Origin: Clostridia bacterium | GTDB taxonomy: Bacteria; Bacillota_A; Clostridia; Lachnospirales; Cellulosilyticaceae | Length of the DNA stretch: 8,536 bases | Direction of reading: 5' to 3' | Assembly (NCBI GenBank): GCA_029239935.1 | Contig: JARBTY010000129.1 | Span: forward strand, 1-8,536 | Notes under the pieces: generated by a model | Seen by the model: only the letters and a program-made list of their open reading frames with translations | Told to the model about the DNA's origin: nothing | The model's database searches: none | Shown here: positions 1-6,620 of the stretch, in pieces | Layout of the letters: every line of letters begins with the position of its first letter | How positions within the stretch are numbered: the stretch's first letter is position 1 | Position numbers and translations under genes: made by a program

Positions 1-1979
1 GAAGCCATTGGAGTAATCATACTGGTTCCAGCAGACCATATATATTCATTTTCTGAAGAAAGCAAACTATATGTTTCATCTATATTATAGATAGAGTCTG
101 TAACAACTGCTTGCCTGCATAGAATACCAGTTAACGAATTAATCTGGTATATCGAGTCTGTTACTATACAATTTTGATCAATTCTATATACGGAGTCCGT
201 AGCTGTAAAGCTTTTATTTATATCTGCATTAATAACTTCTATATTTATTAAATTAAATACAGATACTCCATTTTCAAAATTCGATTTGTTCCCTTCATGT
301 ACCTGACCTTCCAATGCAGAAAGTTTATCAGAAGAATTAATGATTGCTTGCTTTACTATCCTAGCATTTGTATGTTTGTTTTCACCAATTAAAATAGCTG
401 CCTCTCCTGATATAAAGGCTGCTGAAATTGATGTTCCACTGCTTTGGGCATATTTGTCTCCCGGTATGCTACTTATAATATTCTCACCCGGCGCTGAAAT
501 ATTAACAGAGGCCTGTCCATAGTTTGAATAACTCGATAGCTTATTTTCTCCGCCTATAGATGTTACTGAAATTACATTATTGTTGCTGATGCTATAGGAC
601 GCCGGATAGATGGGCTTTTTATCAATATCTAAATGGCTATTGCCAACTGAGCAAATAAAAAGCATATTGGACTTTTCAATAGTCTCTTTTAAAGCCGGGT
701 TATACGCATTTGTTCCAAAGCTACAGTTGGCTATATCAGCTCCCATGCTTTCGGCATACTCTATTGCTTCTATAATATCACTTGTGTAAGCCACTCCGTT
801 TTTAAATACCTTCAACGGCATTATTTTGGCCTCTGGTGCCAATTGTGCGATTATCCCTGCAATATGCGTGCCATGCCATTCATCATTTAATTCATTTTTG
901 TTATGGATTTCATTGTTATCATCACAGAAGTTCCAGCCAATTGCATCATCAATATATCCATTTCCCTCTTCATCATTCCCATTGTCTTGGATTTCTAAGC
1001 TATTTATCCACATATGAGAAGCAAGGCTCTTATGAGTTATATCCACTCCTGTATCGAGTACTGCTACTATGGCGCCCTCTCCTCTTGACTTTTCCCATGT
1101 AGCTTGGATATTGATATCTGCTTCTCTTGGAAATATCCCCTTATTTTTGTCTGTCGTCACATCAATATCAGCTATCTCAGATCCCTCATCCATATACATT
1201 TCTTTATTTAACTTCTCAACTTCCTTCTGAACTTTCTCCACCTGCTTTTGCTTTAGCCATTCCTGTACAATGGGGTCATCTGGTGGAAGATCCTTTAGGT
1301 ACTCTGATAAGTCTGTACCATCTGACTCTATGTTATTATCATTAGAAATATTAAAGCTATCAGTTATATCAGATGTTGCCTGCTGTCTCGCATCACTTGG
1401 CTCAACTGCTGATGCAGACATTACATAATCAGGCTGTATATAATCTATTTCACTATCGGATTTTTTGTTTTTTATCTTAGTCAATAAGTCACTTTTTTTC
1501 ATTTTTGTTTTAGTAGTTATAACATCAAAGTTCTTATGCTTGTTGCTCTTTAATTTCTTTGTTTTTTTCAGTTCTCCACCCAGAGAACTTGTAACCTTTT
1601 TTCTGCCACTTTCATCCCTATACTTAACTATAAACCTATCAGTCTCATAATCATCATAACGTGAGTTTATAAATCCTTCTAAAGAATACATACTTTCAGT
1701 AGTCTGCTCTTCACTTCCTATGGAGTAGGCCCCATCAGTTGTCTGCTGCACACTATCTATACTGCTTTTACCTCTTCCAGTATTTGAATCGCTAGATGAA
1801 ACAGTTACTGTACTCATCTCTTTCTTCTCGCTATTGTTCTTTATTTCCTTAACTTTACTACTTTCATTTACCAGGTCTACTTGTTTTTCTGCTGCAAAAA
1901 ATGGCATTGTTGTTGATAATGTCAGTGTTACAGACAGTAGAGTGGCAATGGCACGCTTGTTAAATGTTTTTCTCGTCAA
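1..1979 (-). CDS. Secreted subtilisin-like serine protease (S8 family), 3' end beyond the window
   Basis: Open for 659 codons from a TTG start to the left edge; no stop is visible. TTG is chosen because it follows a GGGGG-containing ribosome site and gives a classic signal peptide: basic MTRKTFNKRA, hydrophobic core, then FFAA with likely cleavage after residue 30. Residues about 115-190 (RFIVKYRD ... IDYIQPDYV) look like an I9-type inhibitory propeptide, followed by a charged linker. The catalytic domain spans roughly 285-560, with Asp309 in AVLDTGVD, His369 in EWHGTHIAGI, oxyanion Asn447 in SVGN and Ser517 in SSGTSISAAF. The triad is complete, so the enzyme should be active outside the cell or at the surface. 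Residues about 593-633 contain three TDS(I/V)Y repeats of unknown role. The family is certain from these motifs; the substrate cannot be told. Neighbouring genes give no functional link. Confidence 0.93.
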   Translation of the reverse strand, partial: MTRKTFNKRAIATLLSVTLTLSTTMPFFAAEKQVDLVNESSKVKEIKNNSEKKEMSTVTVSSSDSNTGRGKSSIDSVQQTTDGAYSIGSEEQTTESMYSLEGFINSRYDDYETDRFIVKYRDESGRKKVTSSLGGELKKTKKLKSNKHKNFDVITTKTKMKKSDLLTKIKNKKSDSEIDYIQPDYVMSASAVEPSDARQQATSDITDSFNISNDNNIESDGTDLSEYLKDLPPDDPIVQEWLKQKQVEKVQKEVEKLNKEMYMDEGSEIADIDVTTDKNKGIFPREADINIQATWEKSRGEGAIVAVLDTGVDITHKSLASHMWINSLEIQDNGNDEEGNGYIDDAIGWNFCDDNNEIHNKNELNDEWHGTHIAGIIAQLAPEAKIMPLKVFKNGVAYTSDIIEAIEYAESMGADIANCSFGTNAYNPALKETIEKSNMLFICSVGNSHLDIDKKPIYPASYSISNNNVISVTSIGGENKLSSYSNYGQASVNISAPGENIISSIPGDKYAQSSGTSISAAFISGEAAILIGENKHTNARIVKQAIINSSDKLSALEGQVHEGNKSNFENGVSVFNLINIEVINADINKSFTATDSVYRIDQNCIVTDSIYQINSLTGILCRQAVVTDSIYNIDETYSLLSSENEYIWSAGTSMITPMA

Positions 1980-2010
1980 TCTTATCCCCCCAATTGATTT
2001 CTGCTTGAAT

Positions 2011-2057
2011 TAAATAGTCGAATTGTAATGATCCCCGACCTACAATTCGACTATTTA
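2011..2057 (-). promoter_or_regulatory. Perfect 17-bp inverted repeat in the protease 5' leader
   Basis: Arms 2011-2027 and 2041-2057 are exact reverse complements (TAAATAGTCGAATTGTA and its complement) around a 13-base centre that reads GGTCGGGGATCAT on the minus strand. The repeat ends 31 bases before the TTG start and begins about 13 bases after the predicted transcription start. In RNA it would form a strong hairpin at the 5' end of the protease message. There is no U-tract, so it is not an obvious terminator. A transcript-stabilising hairpin or a protein-binding palindrome are the main alternatives. Confidence 0.75.
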
Positions 2058-2076
2058 CTATATATATCCAAATATA

Positions 2077-2105
2077 ATTATACGTTGTGCGAACATAATT
2101 GTAAA
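2077..2105 (-). promoter_or_regulatory. Promoter of the protease gene
   Basis: On the minus strand, a -35 box TTTACA (2105-2100) and a -10 box TATAAT (2082-2077) are separated by exactly 17 bases. The expected start is near 2070, giving a leader of about 91 bases that contains the 17-bp inverted repeat. It matches the housekeeping sigma-factor consensus at 11 of 12 positions. Confidence 0.75.
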
Positions 2106-2425
2106 TATATTCATTATTTTATCTATTATTTTAATATTTTTACTATTCATGCTGTTTATAAGTTATTACACCTTTTTCTCCAGCTAAAGGCTGCATCTAA
2201 CTAATTTAGACTTTTTATCCTATGTAAAAACAGCTTGACTATCCTAACTAACAATCAGGCATAGTTACTAGCGTAATATTTCTTATCATTACTTTGCTCT
2301 TTCTATGTTCAACTTTTTACTTTTAAAACCTATACCACTTGTTCTTGATGGCACATACGGTCAAGGATAAACGGGCAAAAACAATTTGATACCCCCCCTC
2401 CCCTTATAAATGCATTTCTTAAAAT
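2106..2425. other. Intergenic stretch, no gene recognised
   Basis: This AT-rich stretch has no coding frame with a plausible start, ribosome site and protein-like composition on either strand. A short C-run (about 2392-2402) stands out by base composition. I see no tRNA, rRNA or repeat array. Confidence 0.5.
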
Positions 2426-2485
2426 AAAATGTACCACTCTAGAGCCCTTGCGATTGTTGATTTCGCTCTAAGAATGATACATTTT
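2426..2485 (-). terminator. Hairpin resembling a terminator, probably minus strand
   Basis: Arms 2426-2445 and 2465-2485 pair over about 20 positions with one bulged base. The two non-Watson-Crick positions would be C-A mismatches in plus-strand RNA but G-U pairs in minus-strand RNA, so the fold is better on the minus strand. There it is followed by a T-rich tail (TTTTATTTT). Plus-strand RNA also has a T-rich tail (about 2481-2495), so bidirectional use is possible. No intact gene reads into it from either side, so it may be left over from a lost gene or mobile element. Confidence 0.4.
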
Positions 2486-2576
2486 TTAATTTTTCTACTC
2501 CTTAACGGAAATAGAATTCTATAACCTATATTTTTATTTCTTTTCATTAGCGTTTAGTTACTAACTTTTATTTCCA

Positions 2577-2606
2577 TTGACATCTGCCAAAATAAATTTC
2601 CATAAT
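2577..2606 (+). promoter_or_regulatory. Plus-strand promoter reading towards the structured element
   Basis: TTGACA (2577-2582), an 18-base spacer and CATAAT (2601-2606) make a good housekeeping promoter with a start near 2613. No intact gene follows. It could have served the decayed transposase fragment or could drive the structured element that begins about 415 bases downstream. I see no clearer promoter nearer to that element. Confidence 0.45.
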
Positions 2607-2639
2607 TTTACACATGAAAATAGCCAGTGCCTTAGGGTT

Positions 2640-2700
2640 TAATATAATTGCGAAATCACATCACCCGAAAGAAGTACACTGACCATGAATAATTATATTA
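2640..2700. repeat. 10-bp perfect inverted repeat
   Basis: TAATATAATT at 2640-2649 and its exact reverse complement at 2691-2700 enclose 41 bases. It lies shortly after the predicted transcription start of the promoter at 2577-2606. The arms contain only A and T, so chance occurrence in this AT-rich DNA is possible. Confidence 0.35.
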
Positions 2701-2935
2701 TTTATTCAAAAAATTTATAGGCGGTATTGCTTGGAAATTACTTCAGGCATCTGCCATTAAGCTTAATACAGACTTCAGAATACGGTCATTTTATACCCAT
2801 CACCATCTAGCAAGTATGATTTACTTTCATGTGTGTGAGCATGACGGATTAAGGCATTTAAATATCCTACTAAGAGTCTGCTTATTTGAGAAGGTTATAA
2901 CTGGCAAGCGGATGAAAAATGGGCATAAATGCTAA
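2693..2935 (+). pseudogene. Possible remnant of an IS4-type transposase N-terminus
   Basis: An 80-codon open stretch without a usable start codon or ribosome site encodes a segment around DFRIRSFYTHHHLASMIYFH followed by a leucine- and arginine-containing DGLRHL. This resembles the N-terminal region of IS4-type transposases (DUF4372 type: an aromatic residue, a H/Q-rich turn, a hydrophobic helix, then SLR-like residues). The frame stops at 2933-2935, the expected DDE catalytic region is absent, and no terminal repeats or target duplications could be recognised. The reading is by eye from family memory and stays tentative. If correct, it marks an old insertion beside the structured RNA-like element. 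Confidence 0.35.
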
Positions 2936-3027
2936 CAACAACATATGCTAATGGAAATTTTATCTATAAGCTAAATACTAATGATAAAATATACAAGCAG
3001 TAGTGACTTTAATGCAGAAGAAGTAGA

Positions 3028-3207
3028 GTAAAGAGGGTGGGCATCTGAGAACTGCTTCCGCAGGATTTTTAGAAAAGTCTTAGCGAAAGAGTCTCATCTG
3101 TCCTTAGCTCCGCTTGTCTGTAAGAGTTTGGAGCGTTAGATGAAGCTCTGAGCTTAGAGTTTTCAAAAAGACGAGGACTAAAGGGATTAGATTCCCTCCC
3201 TCTTTAC
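3028..3207 (+). ncRNA. Candidate structured non-coding RNA of unknown class
   Basis: The ends pair as a closing stem: 3028-3041 with 3194-3207, 14 positions with one T-T mismatch. Inside are CTGC/GCAG around TTCC (3052-3063), TCTT/AAGA (from 3079), a GAGA/TCTC stem enclosing those two (3047-3050 with 3092-3095), GTCCTT/GAGGAC (3100-3105 with 3173-3178) enclosing GCTCC/GGAGC (3107-3111 with 3130-3134) and a 7-pair hairpin (3143-3149 with 3156-3162). The wobble pairs are G-U only if read on the plus strand, which sets the orientation. A 3' part to about 3265 may belong, with CCAAA/TTTGG (3225-3229 with 3247-3251) and GGC/GCC. The stretch is richer in G and C than its surroundings and codes for no plausible protein. 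Size and multibranch fold are compatible with large Clostridia RNAs such as the raiA type, but I do not recognise a diagnostic consensus. Confidence 0.6.
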
Positions 3208-3284
3208 GGCACTCCGCCACAGACCCAAACAATGAAGCAGAGCAGCTTTGGACTATGGGAGATGACTCTAAAATATTCTATCAG

Positions 3285-3345
3285 ATAGAAATAAAATAAT
3301 CTGCCTCTTAACAAAACATTAAGAAGCAGACTATTTTATTTCTAT
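3285..3345 (-). terminator. Terminator of the kdu operon, possibly bidirectional
   Basis: A 26-bp stem (3285-3310 with 3320-3345) closes a 9-base loop. The two imperfect positions are G-U pairs in minus-strand RNA but A-C mismatches in plus-strand RNA, so it is primarily adapted to the minus strand, 43 bases after the kduD stop. The outer part of the stem is A/T-rich and gives a U-rich 3' side in both directions, so it could also end a plus-strand transcript from the structured element. Confidence 0.75.
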
Positions 3346-3388
3346 ATTATGTCAATTATGTCACGGACGATCTTCGTTACAATTTTAT

Positions 3389-4150
3389 CTATCTTGCAAG
3401 CCATCCGCCGTCAACAGCTAAAGTATAGCCATTTACATAGTCAGATGCAGAAGAAGCTAAGAAAATGATTGGACCCATTAGGTCAGCTGGAAGTCCCCAT
3501 CTGCCTGCAGGAATTCTTTCTAAAATACCTTCACTTCTGTCTTGGTCAGCTCTTAGGGCTGCTGTATTGTTAGTTGCCATATACCCTGGAGCAATCGCAT
3601 TAACGTTTACATTATGTTTTGCCCATTCATTGGCCATAGCTCTTGTGATCCCCATTACGCCGCTTTTGCTGGCTGTATAGGAAGGTACTCTGATGCCACC
3701 TTGGTAAGATAACATAGACGCGATATTTACAATCTTACCGCCTGTACCTTGTTTAATGTATTGTTTTGCTACTGCTTGGCTAAAGAAGAATACTGTTTTG
3801 ATGTTGATGTTCATAACATCATCCCAATCTTTTTCGCTGAAGTTGATAGCATCTTCTCTTCTGATAATCCCTGCATTGTTAACAAGGATATCTACTTTTC
3901 CATAAGCTTCAATAGCTTTTTCAATAATGCCGTCAATAGGAGCAATCTCCATCAGGTTAGCTACTACGCCAACAAATTGACCACCGTTTTTCTCAATAGT
4001 TTCTTTTGTTTCTGGCATTTCTACATAATCAACACCGACGATTTTTGCACCAGCTTCTGCAAGCGCAATACACATACCTTGACCAAGTCCTGTAGATGCG
4101 CCTGTTACGATTGCAACTTTGTCCTGAAGTTTGAAATTATCTAAAATCAT
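3389..4150 (-). CDS. kduD: 2-dehydro-3-deoxy-D-gluconate 5-dehydrogenase
   Basis: The 253-residue cytoplasmic protein is a classical short-chain dehydrogenase/reductase. It has the nucleotide motif TGASTGLG at 16-23, NNAG at 91-94, Asn116, Ser145 and YTASK at 158-162 (catalytic Tyr158 and Lys162), and ends in the usual VDGGWLAR. In the pathway from unsaturated uronates, KduD uses NADH to reduce 3-deoxy-D-glycero-2,5-hexodiulosonate to 2-keto-3-deoxygluconate. The family alone would also allow a gluconate 5-dehydrogenase, but the gene directly before it is kduI, whose product is the KduD substrate. The ATG follows a GGAGG site, and 30 bases separate it from the kduI stop, so the two are one operon. 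Confidence 0.9.
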   Translation of the reverse strand: MILDNFKLQDKVAIVTGASTGLGQGMCIALAEAGAKIVGVDYVEMPETKETIEKNGGQFVGVVANLMEIAPIDGIIEKAIEAYGKVDILVNNAGIIRREDAINFSEKDWDDVMNINIKTVFFFSQAVAKQYIKQGTGGKIVNIASMLSYQGGIRVPSYTASKSGVMGITRAMANEWAKHNVNVNAIAPGYMATNNTAALRADQDRSEGILERIPAGRWGLPADLMGPIIFLASSASDYVNGYTLAVDGGWLAR

Positions 4151-4180
4151 ATTTGACCTCCATTAAGTTCAGTATATTTA

Positions 4181-5023
4181 TTATTTAAGATCTGTTATAG
4201 CAATACCATCCATATCGGTAAAGGTTTGATTTTCTCCAACCATTCCCCATATAAAGGTATAGTTTTTGCTGCCGCAGCCTGAGTGGATAGACCAGCTTGG
4301 TGAAATAACAGCTTGTTCATTTTTCATAACAATGTGCCTTGTTTCATCTGGCTCACCCATATAGTGGAATACAGCATTTTGATCATCTAAGTCAAAGTAC
4401 ATATACACTTCCATACGTCTTTCGTGAGTGTGGGCTGGCATAGTATTCCAGATATTGCCTTCTGCAAGAACAGTCATACCCATAAGCAGCTGACAAGTTT
4501 CTAATACTGCTGGATGGATGAATTGATAAATAACACGTTTGTTACATGTCTTTTGGTCACCCATTTCAACGCTGTTAGCTTTTGTAATATCAATTTTAAC
4601 GGTTGGATAAGTTTTGTGAGCAGGTGCAAAATTAATGTAAAATTTAGCTGGTTTACTGCTGTCTTCACTGGAAAACACAATACTTTTTGCTCCCATACCT
4701 ACATAAAGTCCATCTTTGTGGCCCATAGCATATTCTACGCCGTCAACAACGACTTTCCCTGCTGCGCCTATGTTAAATAATCCCATTTCACGTCTTTCAA
4801 GGAAAGAATCTGTTCCAAGTGTTTTTTGTGTGTCAATTCCTTCATTTAAATCAATTGCCTCAGTAGTTGGTACGATACCAGCAACAATAATCCTATCAAT
4901 GTGACTATAAACAAACTTTTTCTCACCCTGTATAAATAAATCCTCAATTAAAAACTCTGAACGTAATTCCTGAGTAGTATAATGCATTGCATCTTGTGGG
5001 TTAGCACCATAACGAATATCCAT
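4181..5023 (-). CDS. kduI: 5-dehydro-4-deoxy-D-glucuronate isomerase
   Basis: The 280-residue protein matches KduI along its whole length. It isomerises 5-keto-4-deoxyuronate, released from unsaturated pectin-type oligomers, to the diketo acid that KduD reduces. It is a zinc-dependent cupin: the ligand set is visible as His198, His200 and Glu205 in HTHERRME and His247 in SIHSG, each shifted by two from E. coli positions. The frame is open for 16 more codons upstream, but the start at 5023 is preferred because AAAGGAGG lies just before it and the protein then begins MDIRYGANP, like other KduI proteins. First gene of the kduI-kduD operon; no lyase, kinase or aldolase gene of the pathway lies in the window. 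Confidence 0.95.
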   Translation of the reverse strand: MDIRYGANPQDAMHYTTQELRSEFLIEDLFIQGEKKFVYSHIDRIIVAGIVPTTEAIDLNEGIDTQKTLGTDSFLERREMGLFNIGAAGKVVVDGVEYAMGHKDGLYVGMGAKSIVFSSEDSSKPAKFYINFAPAHKTYPTVKIDITKANSVEMGDQKTCNKRVIYQFIHPAVLETCQLLMGMTVLAEGNIWNTMPAHTHERRMEVYMYFDLDDQNAVFHYMGEPDETRHIVMKNEQAVISPSWSIHSGCGSKNYTFIWGMVGENQTFTDMDGIAITDLK

Positions 5024-5059
5024 ATTATATCCTCCTTTTATAGTTTCATCTGAAAGTAC

Positions 5060-5077
5060 GACATCATACAATCATAC
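5060..5077. promoter_or_regulatory. Putative operator at the kduI transcription start
   Basis: GACATCATACAATCATAC (plus strand) is identical at 16 of 18 positions to 5205-5222 on the other side of the divergent region. It covers the predicted first transcribed bases of the kdu operon, a place where a bound repressor would block initiation. On the minus strand its core TTGTATGAT resembles the left half of FadR-type GntR sites (TNGTNNNAC), with T in place of the final C. Confidence 0.55.
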
Positions 5078-5084
5078 ACTTATT

Positions 5085-5113
5085 ATAATATAGACTCTGC
5101 TACTTAATGTCAA
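5085..5113 (-). promoter_or_regulatory. Promoter of the kduI-kduD operon
   Basis: TTGACA (5113-5108), a 17-base spacer and TATTAT (5090-5085) on the minus strand match the housekeeping consensus at 11 of 12 positions. The expected start near 5078 gives a leader of about 55 bases before the kduI ATG. Confidence 0.75.
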
Positions 5114-5170
5114 TATGTTCCCCAAAAATTAATATTTCATCCCTTTTTTCATCCTTTATCTCAGTAATTC

Positions 5171-5199
5171 TTGACTAAATGAATGAAATAAGGTACTAT
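5171..5199 (+). promoter_or_regulatory. Promoter of the GntR-family regulator
   Basis: TTGACT (5171-5176), a 17-base spacer and TACTAT (5194-5199) form a good promoter with a start near 5206, about 50 bases before the GTG start. It points away from the kdu promoter, so the two genes are divergently transcribed. Confidence 0.7.
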
Positions 5200-5204
5200 T
5201 GAGT

Positions 5205-5222
5205 GACATCAGACAATAATAC
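5205..5222. promoter_or_regulatory. Putative operator at the regulator's transcription start
   Basis: GACATCAGACAATAATAC repeats the element at 5060-5077 (16/18) and covers the predicted start of the regulator message. On the minus strand it contains TTGTCTGAT, one base from the TTGTCTGAC half of FadR-type operators. The position implies that the regulator limits its own expression. Confidence 0.55.
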
Positions 5223-5255
5223 GATTTGAGATTAAGTATGAGGAGATGATTTACA

Positions 5256-5951
5256 GTGAAAGCCATTCAAAGGACTCCTGTAGTAGAACTAGTTGTTGAA
5301 AATATCAAAGAATACATTTTATCCGGTGAAATCAATGAAGGGGATAAATTACCCACTGAAAAAGATCTTTGTGAACGTCTGTCCGTAGGCCGCTCTACGA
5401 TAAGAGAAGCTATACGCATTTTACAAGCAAATGGATTTATTGAACTCAAACCTGGCAAAGGTGCTTTTGTTGCCCGAACAAAAGAAGTAGAACTGGAAGG
5501 TATCATCGATTGGTTTATACAGCACGAAGTGGAACTTATTGACTTTATTGAAGTACGACAGGCTATTGAGCCGCTGGCTATCAAACTGGCCATCAAAAGG
5601 TTGACTGCTGGAGATCTTGAGCTTTTACAGCGCATTAACAATCAATTTATAAAGGCTATTATGGAAAATGATGTTGCAAAAATTATTCTTTTAGATGAAG
5701 AATTCCATAATACTATTGTAGAAACCAGCAAAAACAAACTGCTTATCAGCATTAATCATAAAATAAGTGATTGTTTTAAGGAGTTTAGAAATCGAACTTT
5801 TTATGTGCCTCAAAATGCTAAAAATGCTATAGAACCTCACCGTAAGATTATGGATGCTATAGAAAAAAGAGACGTTGAAGCTGGTGAAAGCTGCATGAAA
5901 GAACATTTGGATAAAGTGATCTATGACCTCAATAAAATCACTAACAACTGA
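5256..5951 (+). CDS. FadR-subfamily GntR transcriptional regulator, likely of the kdu genes
   Basis: The 231-residue protein has an N-terminal winged helix-turn-helix (about 8-73), with the GntR signature DKLPTEKDLCERLSVGRSTIREAIRIL split over 30-56 and GKGAFVA as the wing. A helical FCD ligand domain follows (about 95-225) with the metal or ligand residues Asp147, His151, His195 and His217. Start is GTG, chosen because AGGAG lies 10 bases upstream and the helix-turn-helix follows at the usual distance. Divergence from kduI, together with the paired operator-like elements, suggests a repressor released by a uronate catabolite; the effector cannot be read from the sequence. It could be named KdgR- or UxuR-like by function, but orthology is not shown. 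Confidence 0.9.
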   Translation: MKAIQRTPVVELVVENIKEYILSGEINEGDKLPTEKDLCERLSVGRSTIREAIRILQANGFIELKPGKGAFVARTKEVELEGIIDWFIQHEVELIDFIEVRQAIEPLAIKLAIKRLTAGDLELLQRINNQFIKAIMENDVAKIILLDEEFHNTIVETSKNKLLISINHKISDCFKEFRNRTFYVPQNAKNAIEPHRKIMDAIEKRDVEAGESCMKEHLDKVIYDLNKITNN

Positions 5952-5957
5952 TCAAAA

Positions 5958-6018
5958 GAAAGAGCCCATCCGATGGCTTAGCTATGTCAAAACATAATAA
6001 GCTGCCGAATGGGCTTTT
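5958..6018. terminator. Bidirectional terminator between the regulator and the radical SAM gene
   Basis: A long imperfect stem starts with AGCCCAT at about 5963-5969 and closes with ATGGGCT at about 6009-6015, with an inner TATGT/ACATA hairpin around CAAA. The plus strand ends in TTTT; the minus strand continues CTCTTTCTTTT. It sits 6 bases after the regulator stop and 5 bases after the end of the opposing gene, so it serves both convergent genes. Confidence 0.8.
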
Positions 6019-6023
6019 ACCAT

Positions 6024-6620
6024 TTATATAACCACTCTTACCCTAAATTTAATATCCATGTCTTCAGCCAACTGTTTGCAGGCTTTAAGCTGCTCTTTAC
6101 TGAGCATATCTACGACAGTAAATGTCACATCTCCTATATACTTTCTACAGTCTGCTGCAAAACCAAGGAGGCTGGCAAAAGATGCTTTTCCAAAACTTGG
6201 TCTGGCTATTGCTATATACTCCTCTGCACTTGGTGCATTTAGACTAATGGACACGGCATCTACAAGTCCAGCTAAGAGAGGCGCTGTCTGCTTCTTATGA
6301 ATAAGGTCTGCCAGTCCATTGGTATTGATCCTTATGTGCGTATCCGTTTTTGTGCGAATGTATTTACAAACTTCTATCACTTCATCAAGTCTTTCAAGGG
6401 GTTCTCCGTATCCGCAGAAGATAATCTGGTCATAGCTGTCTAAATCATGCTGATCAAACTCTGCTTTAATCTCTTCTAAAGTAGGCTCCCGCTCTAGCCA
6501 TAGGCTTTCTGATCCATGAACCCCGTCGCCTTCTTGTCTTAAACAAAAAGTACAGGCGCATGGACATTTATTGGTCAAATTAACATACAAATTGTTATTG
6601 ATTGTATAAAGAATAGTCAT
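6024..6620 (-). CDS. Small radical SAM protein, TatD-associated type
   Basis: The 198-residue protein carries the iron-sulfur motif CxxxCxxC at Cys19, Cys23 and Cys26, the SAM-contact motif GYGEP at 70-74 and INTNG near 99-103, so it should bind a [4Fe-4S] cluster and cleave S-adenosylmethionine. Length and the opening NNLYVNLTNKC fit the family known as TatD-associated radical SAM protein. The reaction and substrate of this family are not known to me. No tatD gene is present; instead the ATG overlaps the stop of the membrane protein before it by one base (TAATG), so it is the last gene of the kinase-transporter operon and is translationally coupled. There is no C-terminal extra cluster domain, so it is a compact, single-domain enzyme. 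Confidence 0.85.
   Translation of the reverse strand: MTILYTINNNLYVNLTNKCPCACTFCLRQEGDGVHGSESLWLEREPTLEEIKAEFDQHDLDSYDQIIFCGYGEPLERLDEVIEVCKYIRTKTDTHIRINTNGLADLIHKKQTAPLLAGLVDAVSISLNAPSAEEYIAIARPSFGKASFASLLGFAADCRKYIGDVTFTVVDMLSKEQLKACKQLAEDMDIKFRVRVVI

Noticed and set aside
826..1650. Plus-strand open frames opposite the protease gene
   Set aside because: They are antisense to an unmistakable S8 protease with an intact catalytic triad, and lack ribosome sites or protein-like composition.
2085..2100. LexA (SOS) box near the protease promoter
   Set aside because: Only one half (CGAAC) matches; the second half reads TTGT, not GTTC.
2350..2390. Short plus-strand frame that looked like a transposase tail
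   Set aside because: Only about a dozen codons before a stop, with no recognisable context.
2426..2485. MITE-type mobile element
   Set aside because: No flanking target duplication is visible, and the imperfect arms fit an RNA hairpin better.
3465..4904. Plus-strand open frames opposite kduD and kduI
   Set aside because: They are shadows of two well-conserved genes on the minus strand.
5024..5071. Upstream ATG extending kduI by 16 residues
   Set aside because: The extension overlaps the predicted operator and leader, and the internal ATG has a near-perfect ribosome site and the family's usual N-terminus.
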